From positions 25,807 to 89,806 of the forward strand of contig JBJXHH010000131.1 of the NCBI GenBank assembly GCA_046160675.1: a stretch of DNA of 64,000 bases, read 5' to 3'. The position numbers and the translations under genes were made by a program. Source of the DNA: JACMJP01 sp046160675. Lineage in GTDB: Bacteria > Bacteroidota > Bacteroidia > Chitinophagales > BACL12. Positions 53,874 to 62,859 of this stretch are shown here, piece by piece (the first letter of the stretch is position 1; each line of letters opens with the position of its first letter). The notes beneath the pieces were generated by a model. It was given only the letters and a program-made list of their open reading frames with translations. It was not told the origin of the DNA and did not search any database.

Positions 53874-55113
53874 TAATGTGATGCAGGAATTCCCTGTACG
53901 TATACTTGATGGAAAAACCATACAGGTCGCAGATTTGTTTTACAATTGCCAATCCCAATCCGGTAGATTCTGAGGAAGAGTTAGATTTTTTAAATCGCTC
54001 AAAAGATTCATGTAACGGAAACTCAGGGGGATTACCCGTATTCGAAATGTGAAGAGAGTCTTCCGAAAGGTTTATTACTATTTTCCCGTTTTGTTTGTTA
54101 TGTTTTATTGCATTGCCCAGCAGGTTAGATAACAATATATCACACAAATAAGCATTGATTTGCAAATGAGGATTTGAAATATATTTTTTCTCGACAGAAA
54201 TGTTTTTATGATTGATCAATTCTTCAAACTGCTGCAATTTTTCATTCAACACATTTTCGACAAAGATTTTTTCGGTTTCATGAAACTGCCGGTTCTCAAT
54301 TTTTGAAAGCAGAAGCATGGATTGGTTGAGTTTTGACAAACGGTTAGTTGAAGCATATATTTCATGCAAAACCTTTACTTGTTCATCGGGCAGATTGTTT
54401 TCCTGAAACAGTAATTCCAGTTTTGCACGTATGATAGCCAATGGAGTTTGCATTTCATGTGAGGCATTCTCATTAAACACTTTCATGTTTTGATAATCCT
54501 GTTGTATCCTCCCTGCCATCGTTTCAATGGCAGTATGTAACAAAGCAAATTCTGAGGTTGAAGTAGAGGGGAAGTTAAGTTTTTCAGATATATTAACGTC
54601 AAACATCCTGAGCTTTTCCAGCATATCGTAGAGGGGCTTGAGCATCTTTTTTGAAAGTATTCTTGTAAGTAAGAACATTACAATCAGCATAATTATAGCT
54701 ATGATTCCGAGGATTGTTACAATTGCGTCAAGCAAGTCATCTGCTTCAAACATGGGTTTACTAAGAGATGCAGTATAATATTGCCCCTTGATTTCTACTG
54801 AAAACACCAACTGCTTAAATTTCTGATCCTCTTCCTCCAGTACATTATATAATAAAGTGTCTCTTAAAGTTTCTGGTACTGCTTTATCGGTTTTGTAAAA
54901 TGTAAGTATATCACTGGAGAGAACAGAGGACGATGGAAAATATAATGAATCGTTCGTGTATTGAATGATCTTGTCTTTTTCAAGCTGGAGGTTTTCTTCC
55001 ATGTCTTCATGAATCACATTTTTTAAATAAAAATAGAAAACGATGCTTCCCGCAAGAAAAAGAAAAAAAGCAACTGCTGAATAATACAAACTTGTTTTCG
55101 TAAAGAGTTTCAT
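53860..55113 (-). CDS. Sensor histidine kinase
   Basis: This 417-residue kinase has membrane helices at about 8-30 and 130-150, with a periplasmic region of about 100 residues between. The HAMP-like linker leads to HisKA with NENASHEMQTPLAII (His219). The ATPase part includes NLLGNAIKHN and STGLGLAIVKQI. It overlaps its response regulator by 4 bp (ATGA), so translation is coupled. It lies between the sugar permeases and malQ, suggesting a role in alpha-glucan response, though this is inferred from location. Confidence 0.93.
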   Translation of the reverse strand: MKLFTKTSLYYSAVAFFLFLAGSIVFYFYLKNVIHEDMEENLQLEKDKIIQYTNDSLYFPSSSVLSSDILTFYKTDKAVPETLRDTLLYNVLEEEDQKFKQLVFSVEIKGQYYTASLSKPMFEADDLLDAIVTILGIIAIIMLIVMFLLTRILSKKMLKPLYDMLEKLRMFDVNISEKLNFPSTSTSEFALLHTAIETMAGRIQQDYQNMKVFNENASHEMQTPLAIIRAKLELLFQENNLPDEQVKVLHEIYASTNRLSKLNQSMLLLSKIENRQFHETEKIFVENVLNEKLQQFEELINHKNISVEKKYISNPHLQINAYLCDILLSNLLGNAIKHNKQNGKIVINLSEDSLHISNTGNPPEFPLHESFERFKKSNSSSESTGLGLAIVKQICDLYGFSIKYTYREFLHHITIQF

Positions 55114-55787
55114 GCAGCGTTAAATTTATAACCCATTCCGTACACTGAGCGAATGGCGTCGTCTCCGCCGGCATCTGTGATTTTTTTGCGCAGGTTTTTT
55201 ATGTGGGAATAAATAAAATCGAAGGTGTCAGCATTGTCAGCATCGTCACCCCAAAGGTGCTCTGCTATTGATTCTTTAGTGAGTACCCTATTTTTATTTG
55301 CAATAAAAAACAACAATAAAGTATATTCTTTTTTGGTTAGGGAAATCAGTTTTTCATTTACAAACACTTCCTGGCTTTCTGTATAAATCCTTATGTCATT
55401 AGCATGAATTATTTTATTTCCTTCAAAACTTTTACGACGGATCACAGATTTTATTCTTGCATTCAGTTCAGCAAGGTGAAAGGGTTTTGTAATGTAATCA
55501 TCTGCCCCCAGTTCAAGGCCATTTATTTTATCGTCCAGGGAATTTTTCGCTGAGATGATGATGATACCTGTTTTAGGTTTTGTTTCCTTTAAGGCCCGAA
55601 TTGTATCCAATCCATTTCCATCGGGCAAAGTGATATCCACCAAGGCGCATTCATATTCATAGATGTCAATCTTTTCGTCTGCTGATTTGAAATTCTTTGC
55701 CCATTCACAAAGAAAGCCCTCTTTTTTCAAAAAATTTATTATTGAATCGGCCAGATGCTCTTCATCTTCTATGAGTAGAATTTTCAC
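55110..55787 (-). CDS. OmpR-family response regulator
   Basis: This 225-residue regulator starts at GTG 55787. The receiver domain has IEDEEH and phospho-acceptor Asp51 in ALVDITLPDGNG, with DYITKPFH. The winged helix has SLTKKEYTLLLFFIANKNRVLTK and FDFIYSHIKNLRKKI. It is the first gene of the pair with the kinase, 40 bp downstream of malQ on the same strand. A TAAATTTA box ends 4 nt before the GTG. Confidence 0.94.
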   Translation of the reverse strand: MKILLIEDEEHLADSIINFLKKEGFLCEWAKNFKSADEKIDIYEYECALVDITLPDGNGLDTIRALKETKPKTGIIIISAKNSLDDKINGLELGADDYITKPFHLAELNARIKSVIRRKSFEGNKIIHANDIRIYTESQEVFVNEKLISLTKKEYTLLLFFIANKNRVLTKESIAEHLWGDDADNADTFDFIYSHIKNLRKKITDAGGDDAIRSVYGMGYKFNAA

Positions 55788-55791
55788 ACTG

Positions 55792-55799
55792 TAAATTTA
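55792..55799 (-). promoter_or_regulatory. Possible -7 box 4 nt before the response regulator start
   Basis: TAAATTTA (a self-complementary form of TAnnTTTG with one mismatch) is followed by CAGT and the GTG start, parallel to TACATTTG-TAGT-GTG at 46475-46489. Confidence 0.33.
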
Positions 55800-55827
55800 C
55801 TGAATGAAAATTGGAGAAATCCTGAAG

Positions 55828-57309
55828 TTATTTTTTATGCCTGTCGTAAAGCAGTGTCAATGCTGATAATTTTTCAGCTAAAAAGTCAGTACATTCTCCC
55901 GGTTGCATACGCCACTGCCAGTTGTTTTCTGTTGTCCCGGGTAAATTCATTCTGGCATCCGGGCCAAGGTTCAAAACATCTTGCATGGGAACAATTGCTG
56001 TGTTAGCAACACTTGCCCAAGCGCAGCGGATGAGATCCCAGGCAATATCTTTCCCGTTTGAGTTGAGGTAATCAAGAAGGTATTCAGCATCAGGATCGCT
56101 TGCATTTTCGTACCAGCCGTTCACCGTTTCATTATCATGTGTTCCGGTGTAAACAACACAATTTTTAATGTAATTATGGGGGATGTAATCATTGGCTTCT
56201 GAGCTGTCAAATGCAAACTGTAAGATTTTCATCCCGGGTAAATTGAAGTCATCTCTCAAAGAAATTACATCAGGTGTTATCATTCCCAGGTCCTCTGCAA
56301 TGATAGGAATTTCGCCGAGTGCATTTTTTATGGCATTAAATAAATTATACCCGGGGCCATCTACCCATTTTCCGTTCACTGCGGTTTGTTCACCGTAAGG
56401 GATACTCCAATAACCTGCAAAACCCCGAAAATGATCAACCCGGATTATATCATAGAGTTCAAGATTGTATTTTATGCGATCAATCCACCAGTTGAAATTA
56501 TCTTTTTCCATTTCAATATAATTGAAGATGGGGTTTCCCCAAAGTTGCCCTGTTGCACTAAAATAGTCAGGAGGGCATCCTCCTACACAAGTTGGATTTT
56601 TATTTTCGTCAAACTGAAATATTGATGGGTTCACCCAGGTATCACTGCTATCCATGGCTACATAAATAGGAATATCGCCAATAATTTTTAAACCTTTATT
56701 GTTTGCATATAATTTAAGATGTTTCCATTGTTTGAAAAACGTATACTGTATGAACTTCTGAAATGCCAAGTTATCTTCCAATTCAGGCTTTAATTTTTCT
56801 ATCGAAGCATTATCTTTCAGCCTGTAAGCATCTTCCCATTCATACCATGGCCGTTTGTCAAAATGTTCTTTCAGTGCCATGAAGAGTGCATAATCATCCA
56901 ACCATGTTTTATTTAAAGAACAGAAATTTTTGTAATCAATTTGGTCAGAAACATTCCTGAAATTTTTTTCCGCAATTTTCAGCAGCGCAAGTTTTTCTGT
57001 TATTACATGCCCATAGTCAACCCTTTCGCTTTGTGATTGCACCAACTTTTCGGCATCTTTTTCTGTTATCAGGCTTTCGTCAATCAGGATGTCAATATCA
57101 ATAAGGTAGGGATTTCCGGCTTTACTGGAGAAACACTGGTAAGGCGAATCTCCGTAGCCCGTTGGACCCAGGGGTAAAATTTGCCAGTAAGTTTGTTTTG
57201 CCTTCGCTAAAAAATCTACAAATGCAAAAGCTTCTTTTCCGAGTGTGCCGATGCCATACTGGCCCGGTAAAGAAGTTGGGTGTAATAATATTCCGGCTGT
57301 GCGTTGCAT
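55828..57309 (-). CDS. malQ: 4-alpha-glucanotransferase (amylomaltase)
   Basis: This 493-residue GH77 enzyme moves maltodextrin segments between glucans and frees glucose. N-terminal GILLHPTSLPGQYGIGTLG and ILPLGPTGYGDSPYQ are family hallmarks. The catalytic regions are IIRVDHFRGFAGYW (nucleophile Asp), IIAEDLGMITPDV (acid/base Glu) and YTGTHDNETVNGWY (transition-state Asp). The length is that of the compact bacterial type without the extra starch-binding N-domains found in longer Bacteroidota MalQ. It lies upstream of the two-component pair on the same strand. Confidence 0.97.
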   Translation of the reverse strand: MQRTAGILLHPTSLPGQYGIGTLGKEAFAFVDFLAKAKQTYWQILPLGPTGYGDSPYQCFSSKAGNPYLIDIDILIDESLITEKDAEKLVQSQSERVDYGHVITEKLALLKIAEKNFRNVSDQIDYKNFCSLNKTWLDDYALFMALKEHFDKRPWYEWEDAYRLKDNASIEKLKPELEDNLAFQKFIQYTFFKQWKHLKLYANNKGLKIIGDIPIYVAMDSSDTWVNPSIFQFDENKNPTCVGGCPPDYFSATGQLWGNPIFNYIEMEKDNFNWWIDRIKYNLELYDIIRVDHFRGFAGYWSIPYGEQTAVNGKWVDGPGYNLFNAIKNALGEIPIIAEDLGMITPDVISLRDDFNLPGMKILQFAFDSSEANDYIPHNYIKNCVVYTGTHDNETVNGWYENASDPDAEYLLDYLNSNGKDIAWDLIRCAWASVANTAIVPMQDVLNLGPDARMNLPGTTENNWQWRMQPGECTDFLAEKLSALTLLYDRHKK

Positions 57310-57393
57310 ACAATGTTCCTGTTATTTTATCCAATAGAATTGGAAAGTTATATTTTCAATTTTTGAGCAGTAAAAATATACCTTCTTGTGAAG

Positions 57394-57699
57394 TTAATGA
57401 TGGGTGATTTTAAGTTTCTCGATCATGGCATCTGATAACGCATCTGAATAAATTCCGAAGGTATTCACCAGCAAACCTTTTTCCTTTCCGTCAATTGATG
57501 AAATAGCATACAAGATACTTTGATTTTCAGGATCGCTATCCTCTTCAAATCTGAAAGCATTATCAATCACAAATTCTTCGGGAGAAAGTAAACGCCCGTG
57601 ATCACAGGCAATACAATTTTCTTTATGTAAAAAATCCGTTATATATCCTTTTGTTCTCAGGTCATTCATTGCCTCAATTAAGTTTGCGTAATGATGCAT
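57394..57699 (-). CDS. Small conserved Bacteroidota protein of unknown function
   Basis: This 101-residue acidic cytoplasmic protein contains MHHYANLIEAMNDLRTKGY, a CIACDHG pair of cysteines and LSPEEFVIDNAFRFEEDSDPE. Similar proteins of about 100 residues are found across Bacteroidota. Some carry the label 'phosphoribosylpyrophosphate synthetase', which cannot fit a protein this short and is almost certainly a propagated error. It lies 5 bp downstream of the GapN-like gene and is presumably co-transcribed with it. Confidence 0.82.
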   Translation of the reverse strand: MHHYANLIEAMNDLRTKGYITDFLHKENCIACDHGRLLSPEEFVIDNAFRFEEDSDPENQSILYAISSIDGKEKGLLVNTFGIYSDALSDAMIEKLKITHH

Positions 57700-57704
57700 A
57701 GGTA

Positions 57705-59351
57705 TTATAGTATATAGTCTGTAGAAAGAAAATTGCTTTTTCTCCCTTCTAAAATAGTACTCACTATTGTCTTATTCAAATCACTTTCTTTAAATGCAAC
57801 TGTAGTTCTTATAGAAAAAACCCGTAGTGCATCTGTTACACTCAGTGTGCCCTCAGCAGAATCTTTTCTTCCGTTAAAAGGATATTTATCAGGACCCCGC
57901 TGGCATTGTGAATTAATATTTACACGGCAAACCTGGTTTGCAAGCGGATCTATGAGTTCAGCTAACCTTGTAGCGTCTTTTCCGAATATACTCACTTGTT
58001 GTCCATAGTTGCTGGTTTCAATATATTCAATTACCTCATTGATATTATTATAAGTTGCAATGGGAACTACTGGCCCGAACTGTTCTTCAGACCAAATTTT
58101 CATTTCTTTATTTACTGGAAATAATACTGCCGGATGGCAATAAGTGTGAAATTGTGCGCCCCCGTCTTCATTCATTATGTCTGCACCTTTAGCAAGTGCA
58201 TCCTCAATAAGTTCTTTCAGGTAAGCCGGTTTATGTTTTTCAGGAAGCGGGGTGAGAATTACATCTTTTTCCCAGGGCATGCCCGGTTTTAAGGTTTTGA
58301 GTTTTTCTATATATTTTTCTATAAAATTGTTTGCAATACTTTTATGCACGAAAATAATTTTCAGGGCCGTACATCGCTGGCCGTTAAATGACAAGCTTCC
58401 GGTAATACATTCACTCACTGCATTCTCAAGTTCGGCATCGGGTAAAATAATGGCTGGGTTTTTAGCTTCCAGTCCCAGGACACTTCTTAATCGATTTGCT
58501 TTAGGGTGAGCCTTTTTAATGATGTTTGCTACACGGCTGGTGCCTATAAAGGCAAACACATCAATCTTTCCGCTTTCCATAATGGGCCCAACAATTTCTT
58601 TCCCCTCCCCATAAATAATATTTATTACCCCTTTTGGAAATGCATCTCTGAAAGCTTCCATTAAAGGTCGAATAAGTAACACCCCAAATTTTGCGGGTTT
58701 GAATACAACGCAATTTCCCATAATAAGGGCGGGTATGAGGGTAGAAAATGTTTCATTGAGCGGGTAATTGTATGGACCCATGCATAGTGCTACACCCAGC
58801 GGCCCCCTGCGTATTTGTGCGTATATCCCTTCTTCTTTTTGAAGCTTGCTGGTAGTTCTGTCGAGATCTTTTAAAGCTTCTATGGTGTCTAAAATATATT
58901 GAATGGTTCTGTCAAATTCTTTTTCTGAATCAGGTTTCGTTTTACCGATCTCCCACATAAGCAGTTTCACAACATCGTCTCGTTTTGTTTTCATGAGGGT
59001 AACAAATTTCATCATCGAAGCAATGCGTAATTTGACTGAGAGTGTAGGCCACAAACCTCTTCCCAAGTCATAGGCATGAGATGCGGCGTCTACTGCTTTC
59101 ATAGCTTCTTCAGTATTCAACAGTGGATGAGAACCAAGTACTACTTTCTCAAAACCAGTTTCAGTTTTCAATAGCACTGGTGATTCAATTTTTTGTGTTT
59201 TTCCCTCCCAGGTTTTTAATTCTCCATTGATAAGATATTCTTTCTGATGAAGGGGAAAGTCCATTTTCATTTCAGGAGGAATGTTTTCCCATGTCGGAAA
59301 TATGTTTGCAAATTTTGTATTTATCTTTTCTTCTGTAAATATTTCATTCAT
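57705..59351 (-). CDS. GapN-like aldehyde dehydrogenase
   Basis: This 548-residue member of the aldehyde dehydrogenase superfamily is closest in motif to non-phosphorylating NADP glyceraldehyde-3-phosphate dehydrogenase. Motifs are [23 protein letters not shown] (cofactor site), FKPAK, catalytic Cys327 in [11 protein letters not shown] and [18 protein letters not shown]. The general base usually found in LELGGK is not at that place: the local sequence is VLGLEAKNP, with Gly293 at the usual Glu position and Glu295 two residues on. It is longer than typical GapN (about 475-500). It sits 10 bp after the amylase gene. Oxidation of glyceraldehyde-3-phosphate to 3-phosphoglycerate with NADPH formation is likely but not proven. 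Confidence 0.85.
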   Translation of the reverse strand: MNEIFTEEKINTKFANIFPTWENIPPEMKMDFPLHQKEYLINGELKTWEGKTQKIESPVLLKTETGFEKVVLGSHPLLNTEEAMKAVDAASHAYDLGRGLWPTLSVKLRIASMMKFVTLMKTKRDDVVKLLMWEIGKTKPDSEKEFDRTIQYILDTIEALKDLDRTTSKLQKEEGIYAQIRRGPLGVALCMGPYNYPLNETFSTLIPALIMGNCVVFKPAKFGVLLIRPLMEAFRDAFPKGVINIIYGEGKEIVGPIMESGKIDVFAFIGTSRVANIIKKAHPKANRLRSVLGLEAKNPAIILPDAELENAVSECITGSLSFNGQRCTALKIIFVHKSIANNFIEKYIEKLKTLKPGMPWEKDVILTPLPEKHKPAYLKELIEDALAKGADIMNEDGGAQFHTYCHPAVLFPVNKEMKIWSEEQFGPVVPIATYNNINEVIEYIETSNYGQQVSIFGKDATRLAELIDPLANQVCRVNINSQCQRGPDKYPFNGRKDSAEGTLSVTDALRVFSIRTTVAFKESDLNKTIVSTILEGRKSNFLSTDYIL

Positions 59352-59361
59352 GATTTAAAAA

Positions 59362-61605
59362 TTATTCTTTTATAAATGTTGTAACCCATGTTCTTCCGGA
59401 TGAGTTCATTTTCAGGATGTATAACCCAACTGGTAAATTTTCAATATTGATTTTCTGAAGTGAGGTACTTACAATTTCGTGTCGTAAAATTTTTCCTTGC
59501 AAATCATAAATATCTGCAGTAATACCTTCATTCATTGAAATTTCCAACTGAAAATAAAGGAAATTATCTGCCGGGTTTGGATACACTGCAAAGCCCTGTA
59601 CCGCAGGGGTTTCAATGGCTACAGGAGTTGAAATATCAATCACTTCATCCCTTATATCTCCTTCCACAAACACAGCGAAATTTTTTGCTGGAATTTCAAG
59701 GTAAATCTCGTTATCGCTTTGCACAGTAATGAAATCGTAAGGTGAGACAGTAAATATATCTGTGAGGGTATCGCCCGGAAAAATATTTGCCGTGTTTATT
59801 ATCTGATCAAGTTTTAAAGTTGAGTTTGAAAAATTTATTGCTACAATAACTTCTTTTCCACTTTCTGTATAACTCAATTGGTAAATGAGCGAACGGTTTG
59901 CTGAACCTGAAATGTAAGTAGATGCGTAGGGGGAAGAAAATCGGTTGAGATAATCTACCTGTGATGCACCGTAAATATACCTTTCATGCGCCTCCATCAA
60001 GCCATTGATCTTGTATTGCAGGTTCTGGGGCGCATAATAATCTGTATAAAACACACAAGGAATGCCGAGTTTATTATTTGTGAGAATATATGCATATGCA
60101 AGTTCTGTGTTGTTATCTACCGGTTGACCGGGGTCTCTGAAATCATGATTATTCACAAATGTTACAACATTAAATCCACTGCCGCCTGCACCATCTACAA
60201 TACCGGAATAAAATAGATTTCTTACATCATAGCTTTCATTATCACATGCCTGCTCAAGATTATTTCTTAACGCAAAATCAAAAACCCGAACATTCATGTT
60301 TGCTTTTGTATCATCATTCATATGATATAAAACATCGTCAATCCAACCTTTTAAAACTGAAGGAGAAAAATCATAGTTTTCGCCTACTACCATCCCCGGA
60401 TTTATCCCATTGTTGTGCAGGAAGTCAAGCATGTCACCCATAAACCAGCCCGGAAAATGTTTTACTGCATCCATCCTGTAGCCCCTGATGCCTTTTTCTT
60501 CCCAAAGCCACTTTGTCCAATCTTGTAAAACAAGTTGTGATGACGAAACACCTTGATCAATATCATAATAGAAGAACATAGCATCCTGGTCGCCTGATAA
60601 TTGTGTAGGATTTCCGTTGGGTTTGAAATTGGATGCATTCATTTCGCCTTTACCACTTGGCATAGAAGAAAAATCTGTGGTGGTTTGATATTCAAGTTGT
60701 GCTTGTATATCAGTAGCTAAACTCCCGCTCCAGAGACCATAAATAAAATGATCACTCAAGTCGCTTAGCCCCTCCGCACCTGTATTATACATTCTTATAT
60801 ATAGTGTATCGCCTTCTGCATAATATTGAGAAGAAGTTAAAGTCAAAGCAAATTCATCAGTTCCGCAACCGCTATTATCAATGCTGGCATGTTTAACTTT
60901 GCCGAGGGAATAAGTATTGTTTGTTTCCCCGCAATCAGCGCCGCCGTTGGGCTCTATTTCATCAGTAGCCCCGGTTGTATAATCTGCCGGAGTTTTATTT
61001 GTATACATAATAATGTCAAAGGGCTTGGAGAAAAAGTTAGAGTGTCCGCTGGCTGAATGAAATTTAAAATAATAAGTTCCAGCTTCGTTACCACTTGTTC
61101 CGCCAAGGGGGAGTATACATCGAAATCTATTTGATGGGTAGGGTTGGTCGCCAGCGGCAATTTTATCATAGTTCATATTCTCCAACCATCCTTCCACTGA
61201 AATATTTTTTTCCCATGCTCCACCATCACGGTGATTATAAATGACATCTGCCACTGCGTTTATACCAGCAGCATTAAACTGTTCAATAGTTAAAATATAA
61301 TCAAGGTAAGAACCCCATCTTGCAGAACCAAATTCACCGATATCGTAATAGTCCTTCACATCAAAACCAACACTAAAACTTCCCCCCGTTCCTTTTGCCA
61401 ACGGAGGAAGCCAAACATAATTGAAACCTGCATCGGCAAAGTCACCGCTTATCAGCCCCAGGTTTTCCATGAATGAGTTTGTACCAACTGAACCCGGAAA
61501 ATTCCAATACCAGCCTTGCATCATAAAATCTGGGGATTGAGAATAGGATGTAAAATGCTGATGAAACAGTAATAGCGCAGGAATAATTTTATAGATTTTT
61601 TTCAT
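59362..61605 (-). CDS. T9SS-secreted GH13 alpha-amylase with a large insert
   Basis: This 747-residue enzyme has a signal peptide (1-23). The GH13 regions are DVIYNH (120-125), GYRMDAVKH with nucleophile Asp379, VVGENYD with acid/base Glu409, and FVNNHD with Asp488. Between region I and region II lie about 250 residues, far more than the usual B domain. They include a beta-rich segment with four cysteines (about 160-300) that reads like an inserted carbohydrate-binding or pro-protein-convertase-like module. The C-terminus is a T9SS sorting domain starting AVYPNPADNFL. It degrades starch or related alpha-glucans outside the cell and heads the operon with the dehydrogenase gene. Confidence 0.93.
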   Translation of the reverse strand: MKKIYKIIPALLLFHQHFTSYSQSPDFMMQGWYWNFPGSVGTNSFMENLGLISGDFADAGFNYVWLPPLAKGTGGSFSVGFDVKDYYDIGEFGSARWGSYLDYILTIEQFNAAGINAVADVIYNHRDGGAWEKNISVEGWLENMNYDKIAAGDQPYPSNRFRCILPLGGTSGNEAGTYYFKFHSASGHSNFFSKPFDIIMYTNKTPADYTTGATDEIEPNGGADCGETNNTYSLGKVKHASIDNSGCGTDEFALTLTSSQYYAEGDTLYIRMYNTGAEGLSDLSDHFIYGLWSGSLATDIQAQLEYQTTTDFSSMPSGKGEMNASNFKPNGNPTQLSGDQDAMFFYYDIDQGVSSSQLVLQDWTKWLWEEKGIRGYRMDAVKHFPGWFMGDMLDFLHNNGINPGMVVGENYDFSPSVLKGWIDDVLYHMNDDTKANMNVRVFDFALRNNLEQACDNESYDVRNLFYSGIVDGAGGSGFNVVTFVNNHDFRDPGQPVDNNTELAYAYILTNNKLGIPCVFYTDYYAPQNLQYKINGLMEAHERYIYGASQVDYLNRFSSPYASTYISGSANRSLIYQLSYTESGKEVIVAINFSNSTLKLDQIINTANIFPGDTLTDIFTVSPYDFITVQSDNEIYLEIPAKNFAVFVEGDIRDEVIDISTPVAIETPAVQGFAVYPNPADNFLYFQLEISMNEGITADIYDLQGKILRHEIVSTSLQKINIENLPVGLYILKMNSSGRTWVTTFIKE

Positions 61606-61640
61606 CTTGACTGACTATATAGGAAGCCATCTAAAAGTTC

Positions 61641-61648
61641 TATTTTTG
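61641..61648 (+). promoter_or_regulatory. -7 box TATTTTTG before the CBM20-esterase
   Basis: An exact TAnnTTTG match lies 37 nt before the ATG at 61686. It faces the minus-strand box at 61653-61660. Confidence 0.4.
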
Positions 61649-61652
61649 AAGA

Positions 61653-61660
61653 CAAATTTA
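61653..61660 (-). promoter_or_regulatory. -7 box TAAATTTG before the alpha-amylase
   Basis: An exact TAnnTTTG match on the minus strand lies 47 nt before the amylase ATG. The facing boxes imply that a regulator could control both glucan operons from this 80-bp region. Confidence 0.4.
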
Positions 61661-61685
61661 CACATTCAGATTACAATTGATAGAA

Positions 61686-62849
61686 ATGGACAACATCAGG
61701 GTAAGGAAATTTACAGCAACCATTTATTTCTGTCTTTTGTTTCATGGTTTATTAAACGCACAGGTAACCTTCATTGTAACAAATGCAAATGATTTCCCTG
61801 ATTCAATTAAAAACAATATTTACGTTGCCGGAAATTTTAACGGGTGGAATCCTGCTGACAAAAAATATTTAGTAAAGAATAGTAATGGAATTTATTCTCT
61901 TACAGTTACTCCACCTAAAGATATCACATCACTTGAGTATAAATTTACACATGGAAGCTGGCTGCAGGTTGAGGTGCATAGTGATGGAAGCCAGACACAA
62001 AACAGAACAAATCTGTATAAACCGGGAATGATCATTGAAACAAAAGTTGAGGGATGGGATGACCTGAAACCGGATAAATTGAAAAAGGGGAATAAAGATG
62101 TGATACAGTTTTCTGTGTATTCAGAAGAATTGAAAAGGGAAAAAAATATCCGGGTGTATTTGCCTTGTGATTATGAAACATCAGGAAAGAAATACCCTGT
62201 GCTTTATATGCTTGACGGGCAGAATTTATTTGACGATGTGTATTCTCCAGCGGGAGAATGGGGCATTGATGAAACTATGGATTCTCTGTGCGAACTCAAT
62301 TTTGAAACAAGTATTGTTGTAGGCATAGATCATGCTGGAGAGATGCGCTTATCTGAATATTCTCCCTGGAAGATTAAGAAATATGTCACAAGTGGAGAAG
62401 GAGATGCGTTTGCAGAATTTATTGTAAATACGTTGAAACGAAAAATTGATGCAAGTTATAGAACCAACGCCGGCAGGGAGTTCACTGCCATTGCCGGAAG
62501 TAGTATGGGAGGATTGATGAGTTTATATTTTGTTTTGAATTACAATCAAACATTCGGTAAAGCAGCGGTTTTCTCGCCCGCTTTCTGGACAAATAATGGG
62601 AATTTCAGTAATGCGGAAAAATTCTCAAGCAACCTGCCCACAAAAATTTATTTCATCGCCGGAGCAAAAGAAGGGAATGAGTATACTTATATGTTTGATA
62701 TGCAACGCATGTATAATCTTTTATTAAAGAAACAATTGCCATCTCTTGAAATGCGTATCATTGTTGAAAGTGACGGACAACATACAGAAAGCTTCTGGAG
62801 AAGGGAGTTTGATGATGCGTATTTGTGGTTGATGGAAAATAATGAGTAA
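61686..62849 (+). CDS. Secreted esterase with N-terminal starch-binding (CBM20-like) domain
   Basis: The start is the ATG at 61686 (upstream in-frame TTG at 61677). The protein has 387 residues with a signal peptide (about 1-26, ending LLNAQ). Residues about 27-120 form a CBM20-like starch-binding domain (NNIYVAGNFNGWNP, LEYKFTHGSW, DGSQTQNRT). Residues about 135-385 form an alpha/beta-hydrolase of the putative-esterase family (PF00756), with LPCDYETSGKKYPVLYMLDGQN, nucleophile Ser273 in GSSMGG and His in SDGQHTESFWRREF. It may remove acyl groups from decorated glucan or act on a glucan-linked ester. The GH13 gene follows after 10 bp. Confidence 0.88.
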   Translation: MDNIRVRKFTATIYFCLLFHGLLNAQVTFIVTNANDFPDSIKNNIYVAGNFNGWNPADKKYLVKNSNGIYSLTVTPPKDITSLEYKFTHGSWLQVEVHSDGSQTQNRTNLYKPGMIIETKVEGWDDLKPDKLKKGNKDVIQFSVYSEELKREKNIRVYLPCDYETSGKKYPVLYMLDGQNLFDDVYSPAGEWGIDETMDSLCELNFETSIVVGIDHAGEMRLSEYSPWKIKKYVTSGEGDAFAEFIVNTLKRKIDASYRTNAGREFTAIAGSSMGGLMSLYFVLNYNQTFGKAAVFSPAFWTNNGNFSNAEKFSSNLPTKIYFIAGAKEGNEYTYMFDMQRMYNLLLKKQLPSLEMRIIVESDGQHTESFWRREFDDAYLWLMENNE

Positions 62850-62859
62850 TCAGATCAAC

